64,000 nucleotides of DNA, from assembly GCA_001789205.1 (NCBI GenBank), contig MFYT01000005.1, forward strand, positions 1-64,000. The letters run 5' to 3'. The position numbers were made by a program, and so were the translations under genes. This stretch comes from Candidatus Raymondbacteria bacterium RIFOXYA2_FULL_49_16. GTDB lineage: Bacteria > Fibrobacterota > OXYB2-FULL-49-7 > XYB2-FULL-49-35. The notes below the pieces were generated by a model. That model was not told the DNA's origin, did not search any database, and saw only the letters and a list, made by a program, of their open reading frames with translations. Below are positions 34,401 through 42,309 of this stretch, one piece after another (the stretch's first letter is position 1; each line of letters begins with the position of its first letter).

Positions 34401-37400
34401 CAGGGAATCTGCATTGAGCCCGGCGTCGCCGATATCGTGAAGAGCAACCCGCACAGTCGGGGTCTGGCTGATGATGGTGTCGAAGTGAGCGGGATATGTG
34501 CTGTCGATGACCGGTTTGCTCGTGTCGCGTACTACTGTGATGGCGGTCGAATATGACCCGATATTGCCCACGGAATCAATCTGTTGCGCCGCGATCTGGT
34601 TGTTCCCGGAAGAAAGCGAACAGGCTGCGGAAAAGGCGCCCGCGGCATCGGTACTGTCCGCACCCTTCAGGCTGCCGTTGTTGTACACCCGTACCAGGGC
34701 CTTTTTCTCCCCAGTGCCCTGGACCTGGACCAAGCTTAGTGTTGTATATGTTGGCAAAAGGGCCGTATTGATGACCGGAGCATCGGGACTTACCTTGTCC
34801 TGGTTCACATAGATGGTATCATACGCGCTGTTGTTTCCCGCGGAATCCCTCTGGTAGCCGTAAATCATGTTTTGTCCGGCCACAAGCGGCACATTGAACG
34901 AAAAGGACGTGCTTGCGCCAGTATTGCCGTAGATGTACCAAGCGCCGCAGTAGAGATACACAAGCGCCTTCTTTTCCGCGGTGCCGGTGATCACAAGCGT
35001 ATCAAGGTTGGTGGCATGAGGAAGCGACGGCGAAAAAACTATTTTTCCCGGCAGCGTGGCGTCGACGGTAAAAGACCAGATAAGGGTATCAAGGTTGTGG
35101 TTTGTCGAGGAATCGGCAATGCGCGCAAATACCGTATGCTGTCCATCGGCAAGGTCGAATGCCGGCGTATATGAAATATATCCGTCGGCAAAGACCGCAG
35201 GATATACGTTGTTGTCGATTTTAAAAATTAGGTACGACGGGTCAATCTTGGACGCGTCAGAGGCGACGCACCTGATGAGCGGTTGCCGCATATTGACCAG
35301 TCCATTATTTGCGGGTTCCGGATATTTGAGGTTGGGCGGCGTAAGGTCGTTCATGGTTGAGTTCACGAAAAAGTCGACCACAAAAGTGTCGTTGACGCCG
35401 CCGTTGCCCACTGAATCAGGGACAAACCAAGTCACGCGGTGCCACACCTGGTCTGACAAATCAGCCGTTGGCGCAAAGGAAATGGTCTCACGGAAACGGG
35501 TATGCGACACTGTGGCGCCGTCTAATTTCATGACAATTGCCCCTTCATGGGGTGGGACCACGCCAAGATCATGGAAAATGGCAGATAAAGTGGGACGCCG
35601 GTCTGATGTGGTATCGCCATCAGAAATACTGGGGTTACTCCAATATGGCGCGAGGGTATCTATCCTGAAGCTGCCAGTAGTCGAATACGAAGAATAGTTA
35701 CCTCCAATGTCCCTGCACCGTACGCGCCAATAGTAGGTATCATTGCCCGCGTATCCAGCAGGCAGGGTAATTGCAGACGCTGTCAGGCTGTCGTTGTACA
35801 CGAGGGGGATAAACGAAGATGATGTTGAAAACTGGAAGAAATACATGATTGCGCCGCTTGCTGTGGTCCAATCAAGGTATGGCGTGTTATCGTTTTGATC
35901 TGGTTCCGTATACAGGGACGGCGTGGAAGGCGGTATCCGGTCGATAAACGTGCCGGCCATGTTCTCTTTTTGCATGACAAGATCGTAGGAATTCGACGCG
36001 TTGCCATAATTGACCCATACGAACTTGAGATCGTCGCTGTTCGCGTCATCGCGCATGAGCTGAAATCCAGTATAGCCTTGTTGGGCAGGGCCTTCAGCAA
36101 TGGATATGCCGTTTGTGGTTGTCCATCCTGAGACCGCGTTCCCATAATAATCGAAACGGGCCGCATACACATCGTCCTCGCTGCTACCATTGCGTTCATC
36201 GGACCAGGCAAGAACAACGCCGGGGTTTGTACTTACGCTATCGAGAACAATGTGAGGCACTGACTGCATGCCCGGGGCATTGCAGATAAGCTTGCCGGTT
36301 GTGCTGCTCCAATAGGAAGAGGCATAAATCGACGAAGTGCCGGAACAATAGGCACGGCATGCATAGATGTTCGATACACTGGCCGTATCACGATAGTCTT
36401 GCCAGGCGATATAGGCTTGTTTGCCGTATTCCGAGGCTGAAAAAGCGGCAATAACAGGGTTTTTCTGGTCGCCAGCCGCGTTGCACACGACCACACCGCC
36501 AGCGGTGCTGCGGCGGGAACCGTTGAGATTTACCCTTTGGACATAAATATCTTCGCCTGTGGTCCCAAGATTTGCCTGGAAGGTGACAAACACACCAGCG
36601 CTGTCGTCAGAACAAAGATTATAAATATACTGGTCGCCCGCCATTGGAGTGCTGACCCCCACGCCATTCGTACCCCAGTTCAGGTTAAAACTCGCGCTAT
36701 CAGCGCCTGAAACGCGTTGTGCGTAGATATCGTATCCCGTGGATCCATGGCTGTCGTACCAGACGACAATTGCGCCGCCAACATTGTCGGGTATAATGCT
36801 GGGTTTGGACATGGAAAAACCCGTGGCCATGCAGACTTCGCGGCCATTTGCGCCCCATTTGGGATTGCCGAGGTAATCAACCTTTTGAACAAAAATACGA
36901 TAATAGCTGCCGCGATATTCGCGCCAGCAGATAATGGCGCCGCTCGAGCCATCGGGAATCATGGATACATACGACTTGCTGCCTGTGGTGTTGATGATGG
37001 GTTTGCCGGTTGTATACCCTGACCACGAACCACCGGTATAGGGGGTGCAACTATAATAACGGCGGGCCATATAAATAGTTGTCCCTCGTTGCCAGCAGAC
37101 GATGCTATAGACCCCGCTGGGAACCACATTGACATTTGACAAAGATGCGGTGTTGTCGCTATTGATCTCAATTGGCCCGATGATTGTCCCGGTATCGGAA
37201 ACACGGACCATGCGCAACGCGCCATTGGAATATCCATTATCGTCCCGATACGCGATGAACTGGCCAGCATTGTAGGTTGAATAGAGCAATGCGGGACACA
37301 TATCGTTATAATACTGATCTTCGGCTGCGACGCTGACAATGGTATTCTGGAAGCGGTCAGGAGTAAAACCTGTGACTGCGGCAGATAATGAAGCGGCTGC

Positions 37401-37442
37401 GCAAAGTAGTGCGAACATGGCACTATAGTTAATCGACTTCAT
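28437..37442 (-). CDS. Giant exported Ig-repeat protein with C-terminal sorting module
   Basis: 3001 residues. The signal peptide is ~1-21. Residues ~30-500 form repeated WxD/YAQR-type segments (IIPDNVGGAIVVWYDSHG) that suggest a beta-propeller. A fibronectin-like module follows near 504. About 15 Ig-like modules (each with PVV..ITGTAEKRSQV-like or IDATAPAAP-like strands) run from ~600 to 2130. A cadherin-like module (VEDSAYSLQIVASDADGQ) lies near 2160, and a GWNQVGNPF segment near 2670. The YPNPFNPATAINY module at ~2917 ends in LKMVMMK, typical of type IX-like secretion. It is likely a cell-surface adhesin or filament. AAGGGG lies upstream of the start, and TAATG couples it to the CsgG-like gene. 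Confidence 0.85.
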   Translation of the reverse strand: MKSINYSAMFALLCAAASLSAAVTGFTPDRFQNTIVSVAAEDQYYNDMCPALLYSTYNAGQFIAYRDDNGYSNGALRMVRVSDTGTIIGPIEINSDNTASLSNVNVVPSGVYSIVCWQRGTTIYMARRYYSCTPYTGGSWSGYTTGKPIINTTGSKSYVSMIPDGSSGAIICWREYRGSYYRIFVQKVDYLGNPKWGANGREVCMATGFSMSKPSIIPDNVGGAIVVWYDSHGSTGYDIYAQRVSGADSASFNLNWGTNGVGVSTPMAGDQYIYNLCSDDSAGVFVTFQANLGTTGEDIYVQRVNLNGSRRSTAGGVVVCNAAGDQKNPVIAAFSASEYGKQAYIAWQDYRDTASVSNIYACRAYCSGTSSIYASSYWSSTTGKLICNAPGMQSVPHIVLDSVSTNPGVVLAWSDERNGSSEDDVYAARFDYYGNAVSGWTTTNGISIAEGPAQQGYTGFQLMRDDANSDDLKFVWVNYGNASNSYDLVMQKENMAGTFIDRIPPSTPSLYTEPDQNDNTPYLDWTTASGAIMYFFQFSTSSSFIPLVYNDSLTASAITLPAGYAGNDTYYWRVRCRDIGGNYSSYSTTGSFRIDTLAPYWSNPSISDGDTTSDRRPTLSAIFHDLGVVPPHEGAIVMKLDGATVSHTRFRETISFAPTADLSDQVWHRVTWFVPDSVGNGGVNDTFVVDFFVNSTMNDLTPPNLKYPEPANNGLVNMRQPLIRCVASDASKIDPSYLIFKIDNNVYPAVFADGYISYTPAFDLADGQHTVFARIADSSTNHNLDTLIWSFTVDATLPGKIVFSPSLPHATNLDTLVITGTAEKKALVYLYCGAWYIYGNTGASTSFSFNVPLVAGQNMIYGYQRDSAGNNSAYDTIYVNQDKVSPDAPVINTALLPTYTTLSLVQVQGTGEKKALVRVYNNGSLKGADSTDAAGAFSAACSLSSGNNQIAAQQIDSVGNIGSYSTAITVVRDTSKPVIDSTYPAHFDTIISQTPTVRVALHDIGDAGLNADSLFLYVDGVKKTATWDGTRLIYTMVLSLTDKAWHYLKVRAVDQAGNSSLWDSTAFYVDKSANDNIPPVISGVQPLHSVIAPRPQISAIANDLENGIDAASIKLFVDGTVRIHSFTPATGLITWSPSTNPAQGVHRCSLYVTDASLNHNSADTAWSFLIDSDPPSIPVLGSIASPTKAVFITVIGTTSPLATVDLYRNGGATPIASTMSGTGGSFSIDSVVLTYGSNSLTAKAIDSLGNTSTASTPVTVFMDNIAPHLISTSPDSGDTIGVTTPIIALTVSDSNGAGVNPDSVKGFMDGTRIPASSISYTGNVFTYQDVTHPLAHGVLHAFTLVLQDLVGNVSDTALIHLFVDTLTAETAPPVFSQRTPRPDTTINAGSVTISVQVSDISGVNPASIRMELDGAAVSHTFASSQVSFTSSTLSDGRHTVKAVAADLSSNANIDSVTWSFSIDMHAPLAPVVFQVATPTNSSNITIMGTAEKRSQVTIFRNSVAAGSAATGTNDTFTVSLTLTEGENRITAEARDTAGNVSTKSAAMTVVLDTRQPEISNISPANGEAVTFATPLVSATLFDSASGIRAAMCALHVINVDLDDTVSVPAQVTYTPATRIISWQPQTNLVDSTLYRIVVVAADLAGNTKTQSSEFTTNLAGTDQTPPQITAYQPTGTIISRLPAISAIVTDQSGIAYDSTVLMLDNTPVSYTIDSAAGRISYQPTVALTESLTYSVELKAYDALYNSRTQGWSFVIDATAPAAPVVTGIPSLTKNASISISGTAEARAKIEVLMLAVVTDTGSANASGSFNVTGVDLAEGSNAISLRAVDGAGNKSVATTPITVVRDSKAPYLVSLSPAAAETTSFQPSIAAQVSDSGSGIDSATVVLLLDGDSIATVYAAGRAIPGSTAVLSNGTHTIAVIAADRAGNVLTTTSVQFFADSSYVDNVPPSFSGMMPAHNSKTSDPRPEISVTVSDASSDIDSASLRLLVNLSPAAGVVFNRTAGTVTFRPSADLDEGWNYVQIVASDEANNADTLEWRFYVDVTPPAVPALLTAQDTLVSGDVITLRASATQGASLDLYRDSALIKEMASLISDTVDIVDVPLHTGENLFWLVARDEVGNASTPSDTLRVIYNTAAPVIANSANDILAVEDSAYSLQIVASDADGQQLYYTILRPANPDSLFMAIDSNGLFTWDPQYPANDVLVRIMVDDGYGYADTITFSATAIPVNDPPVLAGAADTTITIVDSVRIEFTVTDDDDATFDAVGVLGAPVSSMRVIALGGSRYALVFFADSAFNGTIRLFAFDGADTTYLSFVLTVNVTASSGFIVAADTTRILLADNGDTVRLFFPPQSGFDNERVAIQKLVPAADDTLPNTIEMVGAIYSFTGPDSGFSALLSLPVPSLFSGSASHLMIFRRSAKGASWQAVFPLDSLDRLGYVCAWLHSFSQYALGLDSTAPAVAIDSVTSSYRVYGTVTENIPNPAITLLYREPGATAIALSITKATVSGAASFSATIPSAFVTNADYGFEYWLTVSDGLQSAACKHRTVGKTLATASVPQGTVPAARFTMVSLPFSVDTPSPDSVFASLITSDTLDWRIGRWQASGADNGVYIDHEPGGSASLLAMAPGTAVWVYSKQGQAQALALGSARSTPLVTADSLTQAFPVALRQGWNQVGNPFAFTVNAADVVLDTNTVQRAFYAYNSADESYAPTDSIRPYHGYWVFASTPDTILFPSLQPGTNSLAKQCSGPGSWNLRFSFSQGSWTDAIELGETGLATDGRDNAFDHIGPPALLKEFRVSIPHPEWRQWASRYYMSDYRNSETDGNTWPLCLSAQPSSAKTVRYMLTTDGIAGVPENENLFLLVPDGNVLVDMRKQAEIPIFATGAKPDVSLAVIAGSMDYVRQHSGTARELPAATAIAQNYPNPFNPATAINYQLKEPGRVTLDIYDLKGRLVTRLVENKFHTYGYYKIAWNGRDARSRDVASGVYVYRIQAGRYVKTLKMVMMK

Positions 37443-38188
37443 TACTCACCCCTTCCTGTTATAAATTGCAGGGAAGCGGGCGGTGACGGGAATGCGGGCC
37501 GTTTTGCCGGCTCTTCCGTTGTTGGTTCGTCAGAGTCTTTCATGAAAAAATACGCACCCACCCCGCCGCCTATTACAAGCGCGGCAATGCCAACATAGAG
37601 CACTGTATTGCTCTGCTTGACCTCGGCCTTTTTGCCGGAACCTTTTTTTTCACTCTCTGGAGACTTTGCCTGGGATGAAGGCGCTGTGGCCGCGGTACAG
37701 ATTTGTTCCGCAATGCCGTCTATGACCTCGGTAAGCAATCCATCAATTTCACCTTTGTAATACCGTGACGCGGACTGGACTATTTTTCCGCTTTGGACCG
37801 CGAACATTCGTACGGCCACGGAATAGGTTTGCCCTACTTTGCCAATGGAACCAACAACCATGGCATCCACGCCCAGCAACTGGCCCATTTCAACCACGCA
37901 CGCGTCCTCGTCACAGGCGCCCGAACGCTGGAAACCCTGTTCCTGGAGAATAATATCGACCTTGCCCCGTTCCATGACAGTATATACATTCCTGTCGAGT
38001 ATTTTTGCGCGCAGCGCGTCTGAAAGGGTCTTTGTTTCACCAGGCTCAACACCGCTGCCTTCAAGGTCTAAAACAGCAATGGACCGTACTTTTAACGGCT
38101 GCTGTTGCGCTGGTTGCGCCTCCTGACCTTGCACAATAGACCAGGCGAGGATGAATACAATAGAAAAAAACGCAATGTGATTGTTCAT
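37442..38188 (-). CDS. CsgG-like exported protein with C-terminal transmembrane helix
   Basis: 248 residues from the ATG at 38188, where the signal peptide (MNNHIAFFSIVFILAWSIVQ) starts. IAVLDLEGSGVEPGE, VYTVMERGKVDIILQEQGFQ and LGVDAMVVGSIGKVG belong to the CsgG/LpoB-type fold. A Lys/Ser-rich linker then leads to one helix (VLYVGIAALVIGGGVGAYFF). It heads the operon with the giant Ig protein, so it may help export or anchor it. It lacks the lipobox of true CsgG. Confidence 0.78.
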   Translation of the reverse strand: MNNHIAFFSIVFILAWSIVQGQEAQPAQQQPLKVRSIAVLDLEGSGVEPGETKTLSDALRAKILDRNVYTVMERGKVDIILQEQGFQRSGACDEDACVVEMGQLLGVDAMVVGSIGKVGQTYSVAVRMFAVQSGKIVQSASRYYKGEIDGLLTEVIDGIAEQICTAATAPSSQAKSPESEKKGSGKKAEVKQSNTVLYVGIAALVIGGGVGAYFFMKDSDEPTTEEPAKRPAFPSPPASLQFITGRGE

Positions 38189-38244
38189 ATTAAGAAGACC
38201 CTTTCCTTGTTTCAGGTATAATAACAAATATTTATATTCGCTTA

Positions 38245-38273
38245 AATATAATATTAAAACAGAGTTGTGACAA
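38245..38273 (-). promoter_or_regulatory. Promoter of the CsgG-like / Ig-giant / CapA operon
   Basis: Minus strand TTGTCA (38268-38273), 17-bp spacer, TATATT (38245-38250), about 57 bp before the ATG at 38188. Confidence 0.6.
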
Positions 38274-38323
38274 ATCCAACAAAAAAATTTTGTTTAAAAA
38301 GACGCCTAGATATAGAATTGGAA

Positions 38324-39658
38324 TTATTTTACCAACATTGCCCTGGCAATATGCGTCTTGCCGTTGATCCTGGCCCTGATTACATATACACCCGCAGGCT
38401 GGGTTGATGCGTCCCAGGTAACTATGCCATTGATCACATGATTTGACAAATCCGTGATCATCCGTCCATGGATATCGTATATCACAATGTATATCGTATG
38501 CAGGGATTGGTCGCGACCCGTTCCTGCAAATATTTTCTCAATAGAAATAACAACAGCCGGATTAAACGGATTCGGCGCAACCAATATCCCTTCTTTACCA
38601 GCCGCCGCGTTCTGTTCAATGCCTGTGCATGTTGGACAGCCAGACGTATCCTGGCTGGATTCCCAGTCGTAATCAAAATTGTCGAGCCAGGTTTTGGCCT
38701 CGCACGACAGGCTGCAGAGCTTGTTACCGGCAAAATCGCAAAGATATACGGGTGCAAGCGCGTTAATTTCGTCGGGCAGGGTAGTGATCAGATTGTCGCT
38801 CATGTTCATCCTGGAGAGCGCTGTGCTGCCGATAGAGGCCGGGACTGCCGCGATCTGATTATTACTGCAGTCGATATAATCGAGAAGGGTAAGGCCGCCC
38901 AGATTAGGTAGCGCGGTAATCGCGTTGTTAGCACAGGAAAGCGTGGTGAGAGCGGTCAGCGATGAGACTGGGTCAATGGCGGAAAGGGCGTTCTCGTTCA
39001 CATTGAGCTCTTCGAGAACAGTGCACGAGCTCAATTCATCGGGAAGCGCGAAAAGCGAAGAATTGGAAACCAAAAATTTTTTCAACTGCGTAAAATTGCC
39101 CAATGAGGCGCTGAGCGTTCCCAAATCATTATCAGAAAGGTCGAGATACTGAAGGCTGGTAAGGGACCAGAGTTCTTCGGGGAGCGAGGAAAGCATGTTG
39201 CCGTTGAGACGCAGCCCGACAAGATCAGTACAGCCGCCAATGGACGACGAGAGAGTAGAAAGCTGATTTGTTGAAAGATCGAGGTATTTTAGGCTGCTGA
39301 GACTGCCAAGGGCGCTGGATACAGACCCCAGAATATTGTTCGCGAAAAGCAGGGTGTCGAGCCAGGTGAGGACTTCAATGCCCGTGGGAAAACTACCCAT
39401 GAAGTTATTGTCGAGATTGACCCACTCAAGCGCCGTGAGATCCGCGGTGGCTGCGGGAAAAGTGAGTGACGAGAGGTTCAAATCGCTGAGATTGAGGCGG
39501 ACAATGCGGCTGCCGGAAGTTGCGGTGACATTATCGACAGTAAGGAAACTGAGCCCATTTGCCGCAAGAATGGCCCGTACAGCCAGGGAATCGTTGGTGT
39601 AGGTTTGAGCGGAAACAAACGTAACTGCAGCAGCAACAACAAGTAATACCTTTTTCAT
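38324..39658 (-). CDS. Exported leucine-rich-repeat protein with C-terminal sorting module
   Basis: 444 residues from the ATG at 39658, which has AGGAGG 6 bases upstream and opens a signal peptide (MKKVLLVVAAAVTFVSAQ). About 10 leucine-rich repeats of the LxxLxxLdLSxNxLxxLPxxL type run from ~60 to 320. Next come an EAKTWLDNFDYDWESSQDTS-like LRR cap and a VAPNPFNPAVVISIEK sorting module ending in ARAMLVK. It is surface-exposed and probably adhesive. It has its own promoter behind tgt. Confidence 0.85.
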   Translation of the reverse strand: MKKVLLVVAAAVTFVSAQTYTNDSLAVRAILAANGLSFLTVDNVTATSGSRIVRLNLSDLNLSSLTFPAATADLTALEWVNLDNNFMGSFPTGIEVLTWLDTLLFANNILGSVSSALGSLSSLKYLDLSTNQLSTLSSSIGGCTDLVGLRLNGNMLSSLPEELWSLTSLQYLDLSDNDLGTLSASLGNFTQLKKFLVSNSSLFALPDELSSCTVLEELNVNENALSAIDPVSSLTALTTLSCANNAITALPNLGGLTLLDYIDCSNNQIAAVPASIGSTALSRMNMSDNLITTLPDEINALAPVYLCDFAGNKLCSLSCEAKTWLDNFDYDWESSQDTSGCPTCTGIEQNAAAGKEGILVAPNPFNPAVVISIEKIFAGTGRDQSLHTIYIVIYDIHGRMITDLSNHVINGIVTWDASTQPAGVYVIRARINGKTHIARAMLVK

Positions 39659-39694
39659 ATGCGCCTCCTTCTGGCTGTATGCCATACCCTATTA

Positions 39695-39722
39695 AAGATA
39701 TCTTTTTTTTTATACTTGTCAA
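39695..39722 (-). promoter_or_regulatory. Promoter of the leucine-rich-repeat gene
   Basis: Minus strand TTGACA (39717-39722, overlapping the tgt stop), 16-bp A-rich spacer, TATCTT (39695-39700). Confidence 0.55.
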
Positions 39723-40855
39723 TGATTTTCTTCTGTGACCCCGGCTAAAAAAGTCTTTCTCCAGGCTGCAAAATTTCCCGCAACAATCGCCGCACGTATT
39801 TCCTGCATCATATTCAGATAAAAATACAGGTTATGATATGTTGCCAACCTCAGGGCCGTGATCTCGTTGGCATTAAACAGGTGCCGAAGATAGGCGCGCG
39901 AATAATTTTTGCAGACAAAGCAGCCGCAATCAGGGTCAAGAGCAATGTCCGCGGAGTTCTTGTATTCGCCTGCTTTGTAATGGACCCTTCCCCGCGAAGT
40001 GAATACCTGGCCATTGCGCGCATTACGCGTGGGTATGACGCAGTCGAACATGTCCACCCCGCGCGATACCGCCTCAACAATGTTTTCCGGTGTGCCCACA
40101 CCCATCAGATATCGGGGTTTGTCCTGCGGAAGGTGCGGGCAGATGCAATCGAGCATGGCATACATGGTTTCCGCAGGTTCGCCCACAGAAAGGCCGCCTA
40201 TGGCACTGCCCGCGACATCCGCGGCTGCAATGAATTTCGCGCTTTCTTCACGCAGGTCAGGATGAACGCTGCCCTGAACAATGCCGAAAAGCGCCTGACT
40301 GCCATTATTCTTTTCATGCGCAGCCATTGATCGCGCAAGCCATTCATGGGTCCGTACCATTGCTTTTGCCGCATCGTCCTTTGGACAGGGATGCATGACG
40401 CACTCGTCAAAAGGCATTATGATATCTGATCCAATTGTCTTTTGCGCGGCAATGACAGATTCCGGAGTGAACATGAGCTTGTCGCCGTTCACATGCGACC
40501 TGAATTCCACGCCTTCATCCGTGACTTTACGGGTTTCTTTCAGTGAAAAAACCTGGTAGCCGCCGCTGTCCGTAAGAATGGGCCGGTTCCAGTTCATGAA
40601 TTTGTGCAGGCCACCGGCTTTTTCAATGACATCGAGCCCGGGCCGGACAACGAGATGGTATGTATTTGAAAGGATTATTTTTGCATCAAGGGCCAGAAGG
40701 TCTTCGCTGCACAGCGTCTTGACCGCGCCCGCTGTTCCCACAGGCATGAAGACCGGGGTCTCGATTTCACCGCGGGACGTGGTTATTTTCCCCGCGCGCG
40801 CACTTGTCGCGGGGTCTTGGCCTTCGAGTTTAAACTTGAATGTTTCAGCATCCAT
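39719..40855 (-). CDS. tgt: tRNA-guanine transglycosylase
   Basis: 378 residues, normal length. It exchanges guanine 34 for preQ1 in tRNAs with GUN anticodons on the way to queuosine. Motifs: ILTDSGGYQVFSL with the proton-relay Asp, GGLSVGEP, GVDMFDCVIPTRNARNG with the nucleophile Asp, and the zinc site CGCFVCKNYSRAYLRHLF. The start immediately follows the stop of the small PIN-antitoxin gene. Confidence 0.96.
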   Translation of the reverse strand: MDAETFKFKLEGQDPATSARAGKITTSRGEIETPVFMPVGTAGAVKTLCSEDLLALDAKIILSNTYHLVVRPGLDVIEKAGGLHKFMNWNRPILTDSGGYQVFSLKETRKVTDEGVEFRSHVNGDKLMFTPESVIAAQKTIGSDIIMPFDECVMHPCPKDDAAKAMVRTHEWLARSMAAHEKNNGSQALFGIVQGSVHPDLREESAKFIAAADVAGSAIGGLSVGEPAETMYAMLDCICPHLPQDKPRYLMGVGTPENIVEAVSRGVDMFDCVIPTRNARNGQVFTSRGRVHYKAGEYKNSADIALDPDCGCFVCKNYSRAYLRHLFNANEITALRLATYHNLYFYLNMMQEIRAAIVAGNFAAWRKTFLAGVTEENH

Positions 40856-41047
40856 TCATTGTTTATACTTTTTGGCCGCATGGAATATATCATCAACCGT
40901 TTTATCTTCCCACAAATGAGCCTGCCATTCCGTATAATCAAAAGGCTCTTTTTTAATCAGCAAGATGAACTTTTCAGCCTCTACCAAGCCGAGTGTGTTA
41001 TGCAAGGTTTTCATACCTTCGCTTTTGATAAGAGTGTCAGATCTCAT
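40856..41047 (-). CDS. Probable antitoxin of the PIN-domain pair
   Basis: 63 residues. LIKKEPFDYTEWQAHLWEDK and the preceding short helix occur in small partners of PIN toxins. It starts within the TAATG overlap with the PIN gene, so the order is toxin first, antitoxin second. No DNA-binding motif is obvious. Confidence 0.65.
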   Translation of the reverse strand: MRSDTLIKSEGMKTLHNTLGLVEAEKFILLIKKEPFDYTEWQAHLWEDKTVDDIFHAAKKYKQ

Positions 41048-41505
41048 TAAAGGGCCTCCTCAGAAAGAATGAAAACAAATTCAACCGGATTGACAATTAA
41101 AATCCCGTTAATTTTCGATTTAAGCATCCTTGTATCGGTTGTGAGCAGAAAATCAGCTTTTGCATGGATCGCGCATGCAATATGCAAGGCGTCCTTTGAT
41201 TTTAAATTGGTTTCCAGCTGGATTTTATTTGCAGAAATTCGAACTTCATCAAGGGCCTGGACAGTTGTTTTTGCTGTATATTTCCATTCGAGAATAGACT
41301 CTTTTTGTTCGGCCAGCGGATTGGCGCTATTTTCAAAGTCGAGCATAAATGACCATATCAGGTCCAATGAATTCTGCTTGATTAAATCCTGCACATACAG
41401 TTTCGCTTCGGTCTCAAGATGGACCTTTTCCTGCAGCTGACTGTCGTACGGTCTGTTAAAACAACAGTTGTCAAGGTACACCGTTTTCTTCTTTGGCTTA
41501 TCCAT
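41047..41505 (-). CDS. PIN-domain ribonuclease toxin
   Basis: 152 residues. The PIN acidic residues are visible in VYLDNCCFNRPYD, in the central ETEAK region and in SKDALHIACA with LLTTDTRML. The CCFNRPYD form is common in a PIN subfamily paired with a small partner. PIN toxins are Mg-dependent RNases. It has AGAGGAA upstream and its own promoter. Confidence 0.85.
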   Translation of the reverse strand: MDKPKKKTVYLDNCCFNRPYDSQLQEKVHLETEAKLYVQDLIKQNSLDLIWSFMLDFENSANPLAEQKESILEWKYTAKTTVQALDEVRISANKIQLETNLKSKDALHIACAIHAKADFLLTTDTRMLKSKINGILIVNPVEFVFILSEEAL

Positions 41506-41543
41506 GATTATTCCTCTTGGCCTGCTGGTTAAGAGATCCTATT

Positions 41544-41572
41544 ATTATAAATTACAATATAATGCATTACAA
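41544..41572 (-). promoter_or_regulatory. Promoter of the PIN toxin-antitoxin pair (and possibly tgt)
   Basis: Minus strand TTGTAA (41567-41572), 17-bp spacer, perfect TATAAT (41544-41549). The spacer contains a second TTGTAAT, a possible operator half-site. Confidence 0.65.
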
Positions 41573-41589
41573 CTCCAGTAATTCCAGGG

Positions 41590-42309
41590 TTAAAATATAA
41601 ACATATTGAGTTTCTGTTTGCGCTGTTGCCAATCCGGCATGGCCCTTGTTAGAATTTTAAAGAACTCAGAATCATGCTCACGGTTTGAAAGATGGCATAG
41701 TTCATGGAGAATGACATATTCAATACACGACAAGGGCGTCTTCACAAGGTTGATATTTAAAGTAATCAATCCAGCCTTTGTGCAACTCCCCCATCGTTTA
41801 TTCATGTTCTTTATCTGAAACTTTATATTCATGGTTTGTACAGGTTTCATGACTTTCGTTAAAATACCAAGGCGTTCTTTGAGCAATTTTTTAGCATGCA
41901 AAACATACCAGGCGTCCAATGCATTCTTTACAGTCTTGGTATCTTGTGGATCTGGCACATTAATATAGAGAAAAGGTCCCAATAATTTCACCCCGGTATT
42001 TGCCGCTTGTCTTACCCGAAGGCGGTATTGCCGGCCCAGATACAGATGTGTTTCCCCGGAAATATAACGCCGTTCCTCGGGTAACGGGTGAAAACGCTGG
42101 AAAAACGACCGCTGCTTGGCAATCCATTTCCTGCGTCTTCGTATCCTTTCATGGACCAGCTCCAGCGGTTGTCCTGCTGGGGCAATTGCCTGAACAGATC
42201 GATTTGGAAAAACAGTGATGCTCAGCCGTTTCTGGTTTCGAAAACAAACGGCAACTGGAATAGTTTCTGACCCAAACTGCAGGGCGTATGTGGTGGAACC
42301 GGGAATCAT
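41590..42309 (-). CDS. YgjP/DUF45 (M48-like) metallopeptidase of the type I R-M operon
   Basis: 239 residues. The zinc motif is VILHELCHLSNREH, preceded by NKRWGSCTKAGLITLN. Both are signatures of the YgjP family. It overlaps the end of hsdR (ATGA), as is common where this family accompanies type I restriction genes. A role in turnover of the restriction complex has been suggested for such neighbours but is unproven here. Confidence 0.88.
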   Translation of the reverse strand: MIPGSTTYALQFGSETIPVAVCFRNQKRLSITVFPNRSVQAIAPAGQPLELVHERIRRRRKWIAKQRSFFQRFHPLPEERRYISGETHLYLGRQYRLRVRQAANTGVKLLGPFLYINVPDPQDTKTVKNALDAWYVLHAKKLLKERLGILTKVMKPVQTMNIKFQIKNMNKRWGSCTKAGLITLNINLVKTPLSCIEYVILHELCHLSNREHDSEFFKILTRAMPDWQQRKQKLNMFIF

